The translations under genes were made by a program, and so were the position numbers. The notes under the pieces were generated by a model. It had not been told where the DNA came from and ran no database searches. It saw only the letters and a list, made by a program, of their open reading frames with translations. Positions 24,773 to 36,400 of a stretch of 49,103 nucleotides of DNA are shown here, one piece after another. The DNA is from Apostichopus californicus. Its lineage: Eukaryota; Echinodermata; Holothuroidea; Aspidochirotida; Stichopodidae. The stretch covers positions 826 to 49,928 of the forward strand of contig JAIPMN010000287.1 of assembly GCA_020650975.1 (NCBI GenBank), written 5' to 3'. Positions within the stretch are counted from its first letter, which is position 1; every line of letters starts with the position of its first letter.

Positions 24773-25676
24773 ACCTCCCTGAGGTCATCTTCCAGAGCCA
24801 ACAGGAGGTTTGGTACCCAGTGTTGGGTACCTGAGATTTGCAATATATTGTTGGTTAATGTTACAAGGATAATCGTCCTCATTTACTGCCACAAAAAACC
24901 AAGAAAACAATTCTGGATGCAAATCTTGCACTACTTGGTTATATACAGGCAATGAAGGCTTTTCGCTTCAACACCCTACTGACCTACCATGCACATTGTT
25001 CAATCAATGCATAGTGAGATTTTATAACACGCACATACTTCCCTCATACATATGCATCATCCTCAAATACTTTGCTCTAATTGGTCAAGTCTTGAACAGG
25101 AGGTGTGGCTACCATCCATCCTACCCTGCACATTGTTCAATCAAGGTATTGGGAGATTTTGGTTCTGTCTGGTTCTCTGGCTCTGGTAGAAAATTAATCA
25201 AAAACTTCTACTTCTTCATGCAGGGATATATTTCCTTAATTCCATGCAGGACGGTTCCAACTGGAAATGTATGCATTACTCTTGTATCTGTTTGTTTCAA
25301 ACACGTAAAGAAGTTAAAGAACCAACACTCGCTTCATACCAAGGTAATTTGATGAGGTTAAGTTTATGCTTCCAATACAAAGTAACAAGAATATGAAAGG
25401 AATATACCCTCAGTAGTGAATGGATCAAGATTTTCTGAGTCGATAGTGAATAGTTTGCATAATAAGCCTCATTAACTCATCATCGTTGTGTCTTTGTCCT
25501 CCAGGAACGACAAATTGAACAATATTACCACTGAGAAGTAATATCATGTCACCTTGGAGTGCAGGAGAGATGGAGGCTTTGAGGAAAATTTAATGCAATT
25601 TTGTAGGTCTGACAGAGGACAATGAAACCGATGTCCTTGCAGTATATGGTGTTTGTTTGACAGGTAGTAGCTGGCT

Positions 25677-25898
25677 TCAGCGCCAAATCGTTACTTTGCC
25701 GTCCCAACTACAGCTGGCGAGCATGTTACCGAGAACAGGATGGAATTGAATGTTTGAACAGGCACTATCATAAGCGTCGATAGTCTTAATAAGCTCCGTG
25801 GAGGTGAAATTATATAAAAATAGCTTTCCATCGGAACTCCCAGATGCAAAGATGGAGCCATCTGGAGAAATGTCACAGCCTATTTGGTAACCTTCAAC
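25677..25898 (-). CDS. WDR25: WDR25 terminal exon
   Basis: 73 codons plus stop, beginning VEGYQIGCDISPDG and ending in the CSWDGKVTIWR blade. The acceptor (minus strand) is CATGACCAG. The SCSWDG...IW ending is the same as in vertebrate WDR25. Confidence 0.95.
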   Translation of the reverse strand, partial: VEGYQIGCDISPDGSIFASGSSDGKLFLYNFTSTELIKTIDAYDSACSNIQFHPVLGNMLASCSWDGKVTIWR

Positions 25899-28800
25899 CT
25901 GGTCATGAGATAGGAAGAAAAAGATACAAGAGGTGTTCAGTAAAATATGAGGTAACCATACTCCCCTAAACTAAACAGTTCATCATAGCGTCAATGTAGC
26001 AAGAATTAAAATTCCCACTCAGAAAAGTTTTCTGCCAGTATGTGCAAGAAAAAATATCTTTCGCCCAATCACCCCTCATTGATAACCATCGATAAACACT
26101 TACAGAGAGAACGAGATACATTTAAATTCAAACCATTCCTGCTCTGGAAAACCTTCCCCTCTCAAACACTAAACTCCCCGCCCAAAAATTTCTGAAAAAA
26201 ATTTCAAGACACAAGGTTGCTTGAGCCTGCAAATTTCTTCACTGATTTTCAAACGACTACTGAGGGAGCTAACAATACAGTTTATTACTATGGCGCAGCA
26301 ATGTCACACGAAGTGTTTTGTTACAGTCCACATAAGAAGATCAACAAACTAAATTTTTGAATGTACAACGAATACTCCCTTAACTCCTTCCATAGCGAAC
26401 TACATAATCACAATCCAGAGCAGTTGAAATACCATCTGAGTCTGGTATGTTATCAACCAGAAACCTATTTATTTATTTGTAAACCAGCAACATAATTCAT
26501 TGTGCTATCAATACTCCTGTGTATAATCACTTACAATATACCATCAGATATTTCAACTTACCCAACTCGGATATCACTGGATTGGGACAATTTCCCTTGA
26601 TCCAGTCTGTTTCTCCTTCCGTTCTGCAATTATCACACTATCGTATTTTTCCCAAAAATTCTTCTAAAAATTCATCCCACATCATTCACAGCACAAAACA
26701 CCCTAAACAGTGTTAACTTGGCTTCACAGCACTTTCAATGGATTTATCAACGAGAAATATATGAAAACATACTGCACCAGGACATCAATATAACGAAGCC
26801 ACTATTAATCCTAAAAGACTTGCCCCTATATTGCATTACTGAAAAGAACAGCCTTAATCTTAATCTCTCGTGGTGGATCATACCTGATGTCCTTCAAACC
26901 TCTTGAACTTGTTGAGTCTGAACGGTGGCTTTGTTGAAAACATCGCTGCATAGTTGGCGTTTGATTGGGCAACGAACACCGAGCCATCTGGATGGCCCCT
27001 AAGGGAAGGACATGTGTACTTTTCCTGTGCATAGAAAATAAAGGATTTAAGAGAAAAATGATTTTTCTCCGTCCAAGTTTAGCATTTTCACGTTTTGAAG
27101 GCTTTTTCTCGTATCAAATTTCTTCACTTGATGAGGACAGATTGATCCCTTGGGGTATTGAAAGATGAGCACAGTGAAAGTGAGTATATGTCTATATATA
27201 TATATGATGATATTTTAACTGAGAGAAGGAAATTCATACCATATAAGCCCTAAAACTGAAGAGGATAACAGAACAAAATATCATTTCAAAATAAAACGTG
27301 GGTCTCATCTTAACCACTGTCTTGAGTTGAAATGTTCCTAGCTTTCCGATTAGGGTTTCAGCAAATTAAAGAACAGTAAGACATTGACATATAAAAGATA
27401 ATATAATTATAATAATGTTGGCTTGGAAGGCAGTCATTGTGCCCAACTAAGCAGCCACATGTGTATGTTGCAGAAAGCTGAATGGCTGATAACTTAGAAT
27501 TTCACCTTGAGTGGCTCATAGTATGACATTTATGCATGCAAGGGATTATGCTAATGCGATCGAAAGAACTTATTGCGCCATCCTAAAAAATTGAAGGAAA
27601 TGTGTTTCTGCTAATATTAACATAAAGCAAGAAGGCCTCTTGTCATCTAAAATGTGTTACGATACATGGATCAGAGGTTGAGAGAACATCAAAATCTGAC
27701 TACTTAGGGGTATGCATTGACGACAACCTGATGTTCAATTGTCATATCGAAGATATAAAGCAAATTGTTTCATATTTTAATACAGGTGCGAAAGAAAATG
27801 TTTTCAGCTATCTCATTCTGCCGTATATTATCTATGCTGTACCTGTTTGGTATTACTACATATCATCTAGAGATTAGAATAGAATGATAAAGTTTCTTAA
27901 GTATAAACGTCACAGATATTGAATATAGATTACCAGTCATGGAGAGTAATTGTGAATGCAGCCGCTAGGAGTGAAGTTGTCAGAATGACGTACAAAATTA
28001 GCAATGACTTAAACCACTCATTGCGTGTCCCACCTACAGGCCTTTTGATTAAATCCAGCCGAAACCTCAGAAATCCGTCAATCTTGCTGAAATTTTGAAT
28101 TCTATACTGTTCAGGAATTCCTTCATTAACCGTGCTGCAATATTCATCCAGTCTGATCCTTTAGAACGTTTAATATAATTCCAGTCATTGTTTATTCATG
28201 TTAGGTGTTTAATCTTTTAAGAAGCTTACTTACTATCTATATTGTTATATATCAAAGATATATATATCTTCGATATCTTCATTATATCTTCGATAAATGA
28301 CAAATATTTATACTATCTATATTGTTATATATCTATATTGTTATGTTTTTGATATTTGATACTTCTTTGAAATCCTTTTTTGGTAAATATTTGCTTCTTA
28401 TACTGGTTTTTAATAAATGAAATACTCATTTCATGTAACTTTCCCTCCATTCAGATTCAGATTAAATAAAAAGTATGAAACACTTACTAAGACCAGAACT
28501 AAGACTAAGAACAAAATTACTACCAAGACAACATTTAAACTAATAATTAAAAAAAATATTATTATCAATATCCTATAAATATAAAATATATGTCTTTTTT
28601 ATTTAAGTATAATTTTTTATTCTAAAGCAGTGGAGTACTAGGATAAAATCTTACATGATAAATTTGATTAGACAGGAGAGCTGTTGACCTCAGGTCAAAG
28701 ACCATGATGTTTCTATCATCAGAATTCCTGCAGACAAAGTCACATGACGCTAAGAACTCTTCTCGTCCAGGTAAGAATTCAAGAGCGAGAATCTGACCAA

Positions 28801-31533
28801 AGTTACCTTTATATCGATGAATGATCTGGGGGAAAAAAAATCAGAAATAAAAAATTATTAAAAATATTATTAAAAAAAAGGTAATAAAAGATGAATCAGC
28901 AGAGAATAGATCCTAAATAAAAAATGGATTAACAGTGAGGACATTTTGGCCTTTCCTTAATCTGACTCTTCCCCTGCCATCCCCCTCCCACACCCCTGCC
29001 TTCAAACCAGAACAGGAAAGAACATTTGACGAACATATCATTTTATTGGTCCTGAGATAACCAATTCCTTGGTTATTAACTCTGACTCTTTTTATGAACT
29101 CTAAATAGTTCTATCAAAATGTTATTTCTTGCCCGAAATGCTGAAAGTTGCTGATAATAAGCTGTAAACTATGAATGACTATAACAATGACAGCTTTTTC
29201 TTAAAAACAATAAAGGTTTACGAGAGAAGTGTATATATCTGTTAAGAAATGCTGTAGGGCAGGGATAAATTATTCTGGAAGCCAACAGATGCCTCTCAAT
29301 TTTTTCAGTATCTGCTTTGATCTCACATGCAACAAACTACTGTAGTTCGTCCTATATATATCGGATTGATTTTTGAGAGACCTCATGTCAGGTAGCATAG
29401 CTGCTTTTACAAAGAAACATATTTAACAAATAGAATGAAGGGAATGCACTTATTTGTAGGTACCACATAGCTAACTGCTGTGCAAAATGGCTGACCTACT
29501 AAACAAAGTCAAACATATCTTTGAACAGAGAAACTCGGTATTGTCAGCATTTCATAAGAGACAATAATACATTAACATTTAAATTGCTTTGCAAATATTA
29601 AAGTCTAACTTATTCCCTGACTGGAGTGTACCAGCTGTTACTAATCCTTGACTGGGTGGTTATATGTACCTCTCCTATTCTCATATCCCAGCAGTAGATA
29701 CCAGAGTCATCTGTGCCAGCCAAGAATAATTGTGAATCTGATGGACACATCTTCAGACAGGTAACAAATGAAGGGAGCTCAAATTCTTGGTAGGTCTTGT
29801 CTGTAGCAGCGAGAAAAAAGCTAAATAAAATACATGACAATTAACAGAGGAAATGGTGGCAGTATATCAAAATTGCACGTCAAAACTTCATGACCTGGAT
29901 GATGGTGACAATCTCAAGACTGCAAAGTACAAACCATCCATACAAACATGTACTGTCCAAATTTGATCAATAATGCTCCTCCCCCCCCCCCACTGAACAC
30001 ACAAACTTCCCCTACCCTTTCCCTTCAAGCAGATAAAGAGTAATCGACCAATTGAACAGTTGCAGCTTTATTATAAGATGCTTTAGTCATTTTTGCCTCA
30101 TCATGTATCAACATCCCTTCATTTGACCTTGCGGAAGAGGACCTGAGTTAACCATCAAATCAGAAATGTTGGTAAGAGAGGGTAACTTATGATGTCAACG
30201 GAAAGGCCCTGCTATACATGTTTTCCGATTCCAATGACTGAGGTGTCAACCCCAGCTCCATATGCCAGACGTGACACATTTCATGAAACATTAGTAGTGT
30301 TTTAACTTACTGAGTTCAATGCAAGTGGGCAGGACAGCAACTTGACTCATTCCAGGTATTCCAAATGTAAGGTTAGGGTTATTTTGAGAAGATTGAGTAG
30401 TGAATGAGATTTGTTTCTATTTTGCCCATACTTACTGTGCACTGTCCTTTTTCACTGATGTAATTTAGAGAAAGTGCAACAAGGAAGCTTCAGAATACAC
30501 CACAAAAAATTGTCAGTTTTGCAATTTTTTTATAACATACATAAATAACAACATGTAAAGTAACAATGGAAAATATAGATCCAATGTACAGCAGATGCAA
30601 AAGGGACATGACTCCTTCAACACCCCCCCCCCACATACCACATCATCCCACCACCTCTGACCTTAAAATGTATATAAAAAATCATAATACACAACAGCTA
30701 TTTTCACGACTGATTTTTTAAGTGACCACAGATGTGGGAGAAACCCTCAAGGACTTCTGGATTACAACTTACACGTCAGGTGGCTTCCAATTCAACATTT
30801 TAACTCAAATTTTTAATCTTTTCAACTTAGAAAGTCATTTCAGATGGAAAAACCGTGGATTGCTCTTGAATGAGAAACCCACCTTACTATGACCAAGCCG
30901 GGTATCGAATCCGGAACCTCCCGATTGCTAAGCCTCATTGCTTCAAATGCCACCATCTTTATCCACTTGGCCACAGCACCAATATTGAAGGAAATACCAT
31001 GCTACTTCAACAGCTGGAAGATCTACTTACTGTATTGTGCATCTGTCAGCTTGACCAGCTTATCAAATCCTCCACTTAGTATATTTTGTCCATCTTCAGT
31101 CCATATAGCTGATTTCACGCTGGCTTGATGACAATTCACAGTTCTCACACACTGCTTCTTTGTGAAACAGTCCCATATTTTTACCTCCTTATCCAAAGAT
31201 GAAGTCAGTAATAAATGGCTGTAATGTGGTACATTCCATTCTATACTTGTCACTGCTTTTTGGTGTCCATGGTAATCTCCTCTATTCTGTTGTCGTGGCA
31301 ACTTGCATGTGACCTTACCACCGATATGACATACTAAAGATGGGTTCAAGGTAAAAATCTTTGAACCTGGTACTGATGGAAGACCAGGTGAGTTCAACGG
31401 CTTAGAGCCATTTCCAACACTTCCTTGTTGGCGTTTTCTCTTTGGTATGTAAGGTTGTAACCCATCATTTATACCCTGAGTTGAAGCTTCCTGTCGCTTC
31501 ATACTGACAGATGTTAAGCCTGTAGACTGAGTT
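25677..31533 (-). CDS. WDR25: WDR25, WD40-repeat protein (exons 31533-31031, 29800-29670, 28825-28655, 27024-26884, 25898-25677)
   Basis: Five minus-strand exons join in phase 1,0,0,0 and end at TGA 25679-25677. From the Met at 31502 the protein is 378 residues. It follows human WDR25 through the whole WD40 part: PYIPKRKRQQ, SIEWN, SSLDKEVKIWD, ILSGGFDK, YCWDMRIGE, a blade with DRNIMVFDLRS, SNQIYHEKYTCPSL, FVAQSNANYAAMFST, EGYQIGCDISPDG, SGSSDGKLFLYNF and the last blade ASCSWDGKVTIW. Human WDR25 is about 544 residues with a poorly conserved N-terminal region of about 200. Here that region is short or its exons are unrecognised: the frame stays open upstream of Met 31502 to the acceptor. The molecular function of WDR25 is poorly known. 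It resembles the splicing factor CDC40/PRP17, so an RNA-related role is possible but is inference only. Confidence 0.93.
26884..27024 (-). CDS. WDR25: WDR25 exon (EKYTCPS...FEGHQ)
   Basis: 47 codons, phase 0 at both ends. The acceptor is TATGCACAG and the donor CAG|GTATGA. It contains YTCPSLRGHPDG and FVAQSNANYAAMFST, which line up with the TCPSL...FLAQTNGNY segment of human WDR25. The longer frame reported on this strand is a different frame. Confidence 0.93.
27677..28110 (+). pseudogene. Decayed non-LTR retrotransposon reverse-transcriptase fragment
   Basis: The plus strand reads SDYLGVCIDDNLMFNCHI and then, in the same frame after a deletion, LPYIIYAVPVW. Both match the C-terminal RT region of LINE-type elements (YLGV.ID..L.W..HI and the downstream Y...YG.PVW motif). 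A stop follows at 27874-27876. A later stretch with TYKISNDLNHSLRVPP resembles the segment after RT. It lies inside a WDR25 intron, in the opposite direction. Truncated and non-functional. Confidence 0.75.
28233..28332. repeat. AT-rich direct repeat with palindromic core
   Basis: ACTATCTATATTGTTATATAT occurs at about 28233 and again at about 28311, 78 bp apart. Between them is an ATATC/GATAT-rich palindromic tract. It directly follows the RT fragment, and could be part of its 3' end. Confidence 0.6.
28655..28825 (-). CDS. WDR25: WDR25 exon (IIHRYKG...QIYH)
   Basis: 57 codons, phase 0 at both ends. The acceptor is a TTTTTTCCCCCAG tract and the donor CAT|GTAAGA. It contains ILALEFLPG and DRNIMVFDLRS, aligning with the DRTIIAWDFRTS blade of human WDR25, and ends SNQIYH like human SNQIFH. 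Confidence 0.94.
29670..29800 (-). CDS. WDR25: WDR25 exon (KTYQEFE...MRIGE)
   Basis: 131 bp. It enters in phase 1 (completing the codon split with exon 31031-31533) and leaves in phase 0 at GAG|GTACAT. It contains CLKMCPSDSQLFLAGTDDSG and YCWDMRIGE, a standard WD40 blade. Confidence 0.93.
30882..30985 (-). mobile_element. tRNA-derived SINE fragment
   Basis: The minus strand has an A box TGGCCAAGTGG (plus 30963-30973) and a B box GGATTCGATACCC (within plus 30900-30918), at a spacing typical of class II (Leu/Ser) tRNAs. The start GGTGCTG has no matching CAGCACC after the T-arm-like part, so this is not an intact tRNA gene. It sits in WDR25 intron DNA just 3' (in gene sense) of the 31031-31533 exon. 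The body and tail boundaries are not determined. Confidence 0.7.
31031..31533 (-). CDS. WDR25: WDR25 first recognised exon, with candidate start Met at 31502
   Basis: Acceptor AATTGCAG and donor TACA|GTAAGT. Open throughout in the WDR25 frame. PYIPKRKRQQ lines up with the PYTPRRLRQRQ motif before the first blade of human WDR25; blades 1 and 2 follow (SIEWN...SSLDKEVKIWD, ILSGGFDKLVKLTD). Because the exon starts at a splice acceptor, at least one upstream exon exists. It may be non-coding or may code for the variable N-terminus. Confidence 0.93.
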
Positions 31534-33210
31534 CTGCAATTAAGAAGTCATGAACATTCACACTTTATTTATTAATATTGAACAATTGATGAACATAGCT
31601 GGACTTTTTAATCAGAGCATAAGAAAATACAAGATTAGATTTTATCACTGTATCAGTACCTACTATTTTTCACAGGGCATAGACATGTAAAAAGCCTTTG
31701 CCTGTACATTGTAAGCTATAATTTCCTCTTGTCATGATGCAACACTAACTTTGTTAGGTGGACTTAATTCCAACAAAGATTAATTTAAAAACCTTTCAAA
31801 GTAGCAGTTCCACTCAAACAATCACTAGCGTAAGGAAAAGGTTAACCGTGGTTTAGCTCAACACTCAACAATTATACAGAATAGGCTGGTCCTAAGGGCA
31901 GTTGTTACATATTCAGGCGGCCCCCTCCCCTCCCCCACCTCCTACCACTCACGATTATTACATATTGCCTAGGGCCTGATTTAGGCCTACGGTATCACTT
32001 CATCTGAAAAAGCTAGGTCTAACATAATTATGCCTAGGCTCGCTGTTACAGTGTTACTGTCAGGCTAACACTGTTGCACGCTATGTTTTTGTAGATGCCA
32101 CTTCAGGATTTACCAGAAAAAAATCATGAGAAAGTTCGTAAGACATTCTGCCCAGCATTCACATTTCATCTTTCTTGATCTTCTGACAATGCGCAAATCA
32201 ATTGTGCCCACGGGTCCTCGCGTCGTTCAGTTTCAGCATTGTGGCCTAGGTTCGGGAGGTAGGCTGTTTGTTGTGTATTCCGTGCGAGGGAAATTCCCCA
32301 CAATAGACCTATACTACACGTAATATGTAGAGAGTTGAGTCGTGAGTATTAGGTTGCAGCGCGGACGCATAGTAAACGCAGCGGCCTTTATGAATACTGA
32401 GTTCCAAACCCTGATTCATCAGGCCTATGAATGTCGTCGATATGCCACAGAAAATATCTCTTAAAGCAATTTGGCGGGGTAGTGTTGCTGAAACCTTCAA
32501 CGTTATTGCCGTCGGTAATGTTTTCAGGTAACAATCAAGTTGTTTTCGATCTGACCTGTTAACTTTGGCTACTGTCACTGTCAGATTCACTTTAACTTTA
32601 AGACTAGGCTCTAGGCCTAAGTTAGAGACCCTTGACTAGCACGGGACTCTAATACTAAAACTTAAAAGGCTAAGCAGTTTTGTTGCACGTTTGGCAATAA
32701 AAGCCAACTTTAGTACGGTGGAAGTAGGACTGGCCGATAGGCATATTTGCTTGCTACAATACTATTACTAGTGCTACCGCCTACAGGAAAGTTCACCTAA
32801 CATAAGCCTACTGTAGGTCTAAAGACTAAGTAATGCCATTGCAAATGCTTGATTCTTTCTGAGGATCGATCAGTCAAGGTCGTATTTATATTCAGATGAC
32901 TATCTTGTAGCAGTACCTTACTTTGTTTTAATCGAAGTCTCATTTCATCACCATGTACTTTTTCTACTGTAAGTCTGTATTGCATCGCATGTCTTGCACT
33001 GTCTGAAATAACCTGCGTCTTAATTTAAAATGATATGCATCATGAACATGAAGAGTTGTTTTACCCCTCCCTCCCCATATCCTGATCCACATGTATTAAG
33101 ACTATCATTTCTTACGGCAATATTTGCCTTTTGAGATGCACTAAACATCACAACTCAAAATTAAACATTATTCATTGCTGAGCCATTAGAAGTTGTCTTT
33201 ATCTCCTTAG
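31534..33210. promoter_or_regulatory. Divergent region between WDR25 and the propeller gene
   Basis: A 1.7-kb stretch between the first recognised exons of two genes pointing away from each other. It is locally richer in CpG (about 32170-32560) than its surroundings. The first exons and the promoters of both genes should lie here, perhaps as a bidirectional promoter. ATG AGA AAG TTC|GTAAGA at 32126-32137 would be a phase-compatible tiny first exon for the plus gene, but this is only a candidate. I found no TATA box that I would trust. Confidence 0.4.
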
Positions 33211-33402
33211 GTACATTTCAGCAGGAAATGTCGCAGTGGGAAGTCTCTCTCATGCCATGTTTACTATATCCACAGGATTAATGTTCTACCTATCCAATCT
33301 TACAGGGAAAAGACTCAAGTTATTGTTCTAGGTGGTGAAGATGGTGCAGTGAGGTTGTACCAGATCCCTCAATCAGGCAGGGCAGTCCACATACAGTTAC
33401 AG
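33211..33402 (+). CDS. Propeller gene exon a
   Basis: Acceptor CTCCTTAG, donor CAG|GTAATG, 64 codons in phase 0. It contains the strand pair QVIVLGGEDGAVRLYQI. The N-terminal part (HFSRKCRSGKSLSCHVYYIHRI) is open but the exact acceptor is less sure; TTTCAG at 33215-33220 is an alternative. Confidence 0.65.
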
Positions 33403-36400
33403 GTAATGTTTTACCACAGCAACACCACATTTAGTTGAAAGGAAATGCCTTTATTCCATTATTAGATATACCGTACATGCAAACCAAAATGTGAATTGAC
33501 TCACGATGATCCATATCACCAATCATGGTGTCTTTGAATAAGTGAATTGAAACAAAAAATGATGTGTAACTTTACCTCAACATGCCAAACTTTTATATAC
33601 ATGTATGAAAAACATATCAGCAATATCTCCAGTTTAGACTTGTCTTATGAAAAGTGATCTCTGTAACCTAACTGTAAATTCAGTGCCAAAATAGTACCAA
33701 ATTGTAACCCTTAAAATTAAACCATAAATAAAAGCTTTTGCTTGATGCTAAATTGTAAACTTTTTCATAAAGTATAGTCTCATTCTAAAGTGTCCTTTAG
33801 TGTATACATGATGTAGGTGTGTACTGTTATTTAAATGAAAAAGATATAGATTGCTAGAGGACAGGGCTACATGCAGAGATTGTGCATATCAGAAGATACA
33901 GCAAAGGTTTATATACTTGGTGGTTAAGATTAAGTTATACAATATGTCTGTAGATAACTGTAAAATAAAGGTATATATTTTATTGCTCACTGGAAAGGTA
34001 CCATAACATAAATGGAGGAATAAAAAGACAAAAAAAAAAAAAGAATGATTAAGTTATTTATGTATACATGCTAAGTTATGCTAACAGCATCACAGGATTA
34101 CCTTTTGAACCATTGGATGTGCTGTAAGTAAGATTGGTTGTCTTCAGCCCTTTGTATCATGAGTACATGACCTCACTAGCTTCAATTGCTTTCTTGTGTC
34201 ATTAGGTATTGGAATTGAAAGATTTTGAATGCAAAAGTGCTTTGCTTGTAGGGCATGGAAATTGGTTGTCTAGGCAACCAGAATGTGTAGTTTCTGATCT
34301 ACAATATCTGTCTGATACAGCCCTGGAAATGTCTAGAATCAAAGGGAGGACCGATTCAGAGCCTGACCCTTCACGATGTCACCAAGTTTGGATCTATAGA
34401 TGTCATCAGCGGAGATTCACGAGGGACGATGACCATCCTCTCCAATGGCCAGATTCTAGATCGGCGCCACCTATCTGATCATTCCATCAATTCTCTGCAG
34501 GTCGATGAAGATTTAGGTGAGTAATTGGAGCTGTTCTGCATTATTCTGAAAAGAAGCCGTTTAATAAAATCACAAACATTTGGATACTTACCAGTCAGAC
34601 GAAGAGGTTCCTGTGGTTTTCAGCCATCGAAACATTTTGCTTGCAAGATTATTTCAGTCTGGAAAACTTTGTGAAGTAAATCTGCTTTTAAAGTTCATTT
34701 GAAAATGTTCACAACTTGTGGCATTTCATCATTCTAAGTATTTCTTGATTGACTGAAGTTTATTTCTTCAGGGACCTTTGTGTCTCTCGTTTGCCAAATG
34801 AACACAAAAGGCAGCTAATACAGTCCTTCCATACATTTGCATAACTTACATTTTGTAACAGCTGGCTTTGTTCAGAACATTACATTCCTCTCGCCATGGA
34901 AACACAACTGAACAAGATATAATATATTGATTGATGCATTAGTGTCACAAGTGCTACCTGGAGGAATTTACGTTGTTTTCCAAACAGATAGTAATTACAC
35001 TTAGGCCAGACAGTTCAATGCTCACATTATGTAGCAGATGATGGATCAGGAATGCTGGACTAGAATAATTTGCATATAATGTTTAGATCTAAAGTTGCTT
35101 ATATTGCCATCAATTGATACTGCCATTTGCCAGCTGGTTGCAGTGCACCGATTTATGCAAATTTATGCAAAACTTCATTGTCCCCTGGGGAACAATGCAC
35201 TATTCACTTGAATGCAAGTACTGAGAGCATCTGGTGGTAAACTCCAACCATGATTATTTAATTTTAGTAAATTATTATGAAGGAGACTATTTTATTTATA
35301 GTACTGTTTTGAGAGAATCTGTTATGACACTAAAGCAGCATAAAATAATGACAAGTAGCGATGGTTGGTTTTAGCAGCGATCAAAGTGGTCGTGATGTAT
35401 AGACTGTATCTAATCTTTGATTCAGACTGGTATAGAATCTTGCATGTAATAGTAATTAACTAATAACGGTTGTTATTCAGTATTAATAATATTCATGACT
35501 ATGGAACTCTTAAAGACATGAAACCATATGAGAAAGTAAACCAAGGATAGGATCAACTTTCTGAAGATAATACAAATGTTCATTTAGTTTCAAGCATTCA
35601 TCTTTCAATAAGTTACAGTATAACACTGGTGCAACCATTTACACATGCAAACTAACCAGGACCACTCCTTAGCATCCACAGTGTCTGGCCAATCCCTGAA
35701 AGGATTAAAAATATCCAATCCTCCCCCCCCCCTTCCCTCCCCTCTCACCAATTCCTAACCACAAATTTGTATTTTCACAGTACTTTTCTTAAATAATTTT
35801 GGTGGTGACGGTCTAAGTTAAAACGTGTACGTCAGTGGTCTGATGCTTTGGATATCTCTTATCCCTCAGATCAGGTAAATGGTGATTCTAGGAGCAGAAT
35901 TGAATTAAAAATGCCATATCTGTCGTTCTTACTAAATTAATACTCATTGAAAAGTCAACAAGAATATGTTCGTTAAAAATTTTTCTCATCAGTTTCAAGT
36001 GGGTCGTGGTAATCTCAATACTAAACAGCTGTAAAATCATTAGAGAAGATGAACTATTTGTACAAACTGCTTTTATCACTGCTTGGGAGACAGCAAATAA
36101 ATGTGACTATAGAAAAGATTTAGGCATCTTAACCAAACTGCTGCAACTTATTATTCATTTTGATTTGATTCAAAACATTTCGTTATAGCTGGTAATACAG
36201 CCATCGTGGCAGGAGACTCCGGTGGTCTTTTAAGTGCTGTGCTTCCGTTCAACGATCTCTGGAAACTAAAGTTGAGGCCCGAAGACAGCGTAGCCAAGGT
36301 TAGATCTGATGTTTTCATCTTTCCTCATTCAGTACTGAAGCACAACGTACGAGTAGTGATGCTGGTGCCATCTCTGTGTTTTACTTTGCATTAATCCTTT

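Larger units (their letters stand above)
17183..25676. other. Convergent intergenic region with the 3' UTRs of genes 1 and 2
   Basis: An 8.5-kb stretch between the stop of the BEGAIN/TJAP1-like gene and the stop of WDR25. I see no supported exon. It should contain the 3' UTRs from both sides. Visible items: (AAAC)n at about 19074-19095, long poly-C runs at about 21251-21268, 22180 and 23480, and a perfect 19-bp doublet at 24735-24772. Short open frames of 60-118 codons look random, with no recognisable domains and A+T-rich codon use. Confidence 0.7.

Noticed and set aside
30885..30985. A functional tRNA-Leu/Ser gene
   Set aside because: The boxes are present, but the 5' GGTGCTG has no complementary 3' acceptor strand.
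30870..31079. 69-codon plus frame (MRNPPYYDQ...)
   Set aside because: It is the antisense of the tRNA-derived SINE plus the start of a WDR25 exon.
32309..32590. 93-codon minus frame as the WDR25 N-terminus
   Set aside because: It shows no resemblance to WDR25 and lacks a phase-compatible donor that I can see; more likely promoter or 5' UTR DNA.
32952..32967. Start exon ATGTACTTTTTCTACT|GTAAGT for the propeller gene
   Set aside because: Joining it to either acceptor near 33211 puts the frame out of phase and hits a stop.
34209..34478. 89-codon Met-started plus frame
   Set aside because: It overlaps exon b of the propeller gene in a different frame and breaks the phase that joins the other six exons.
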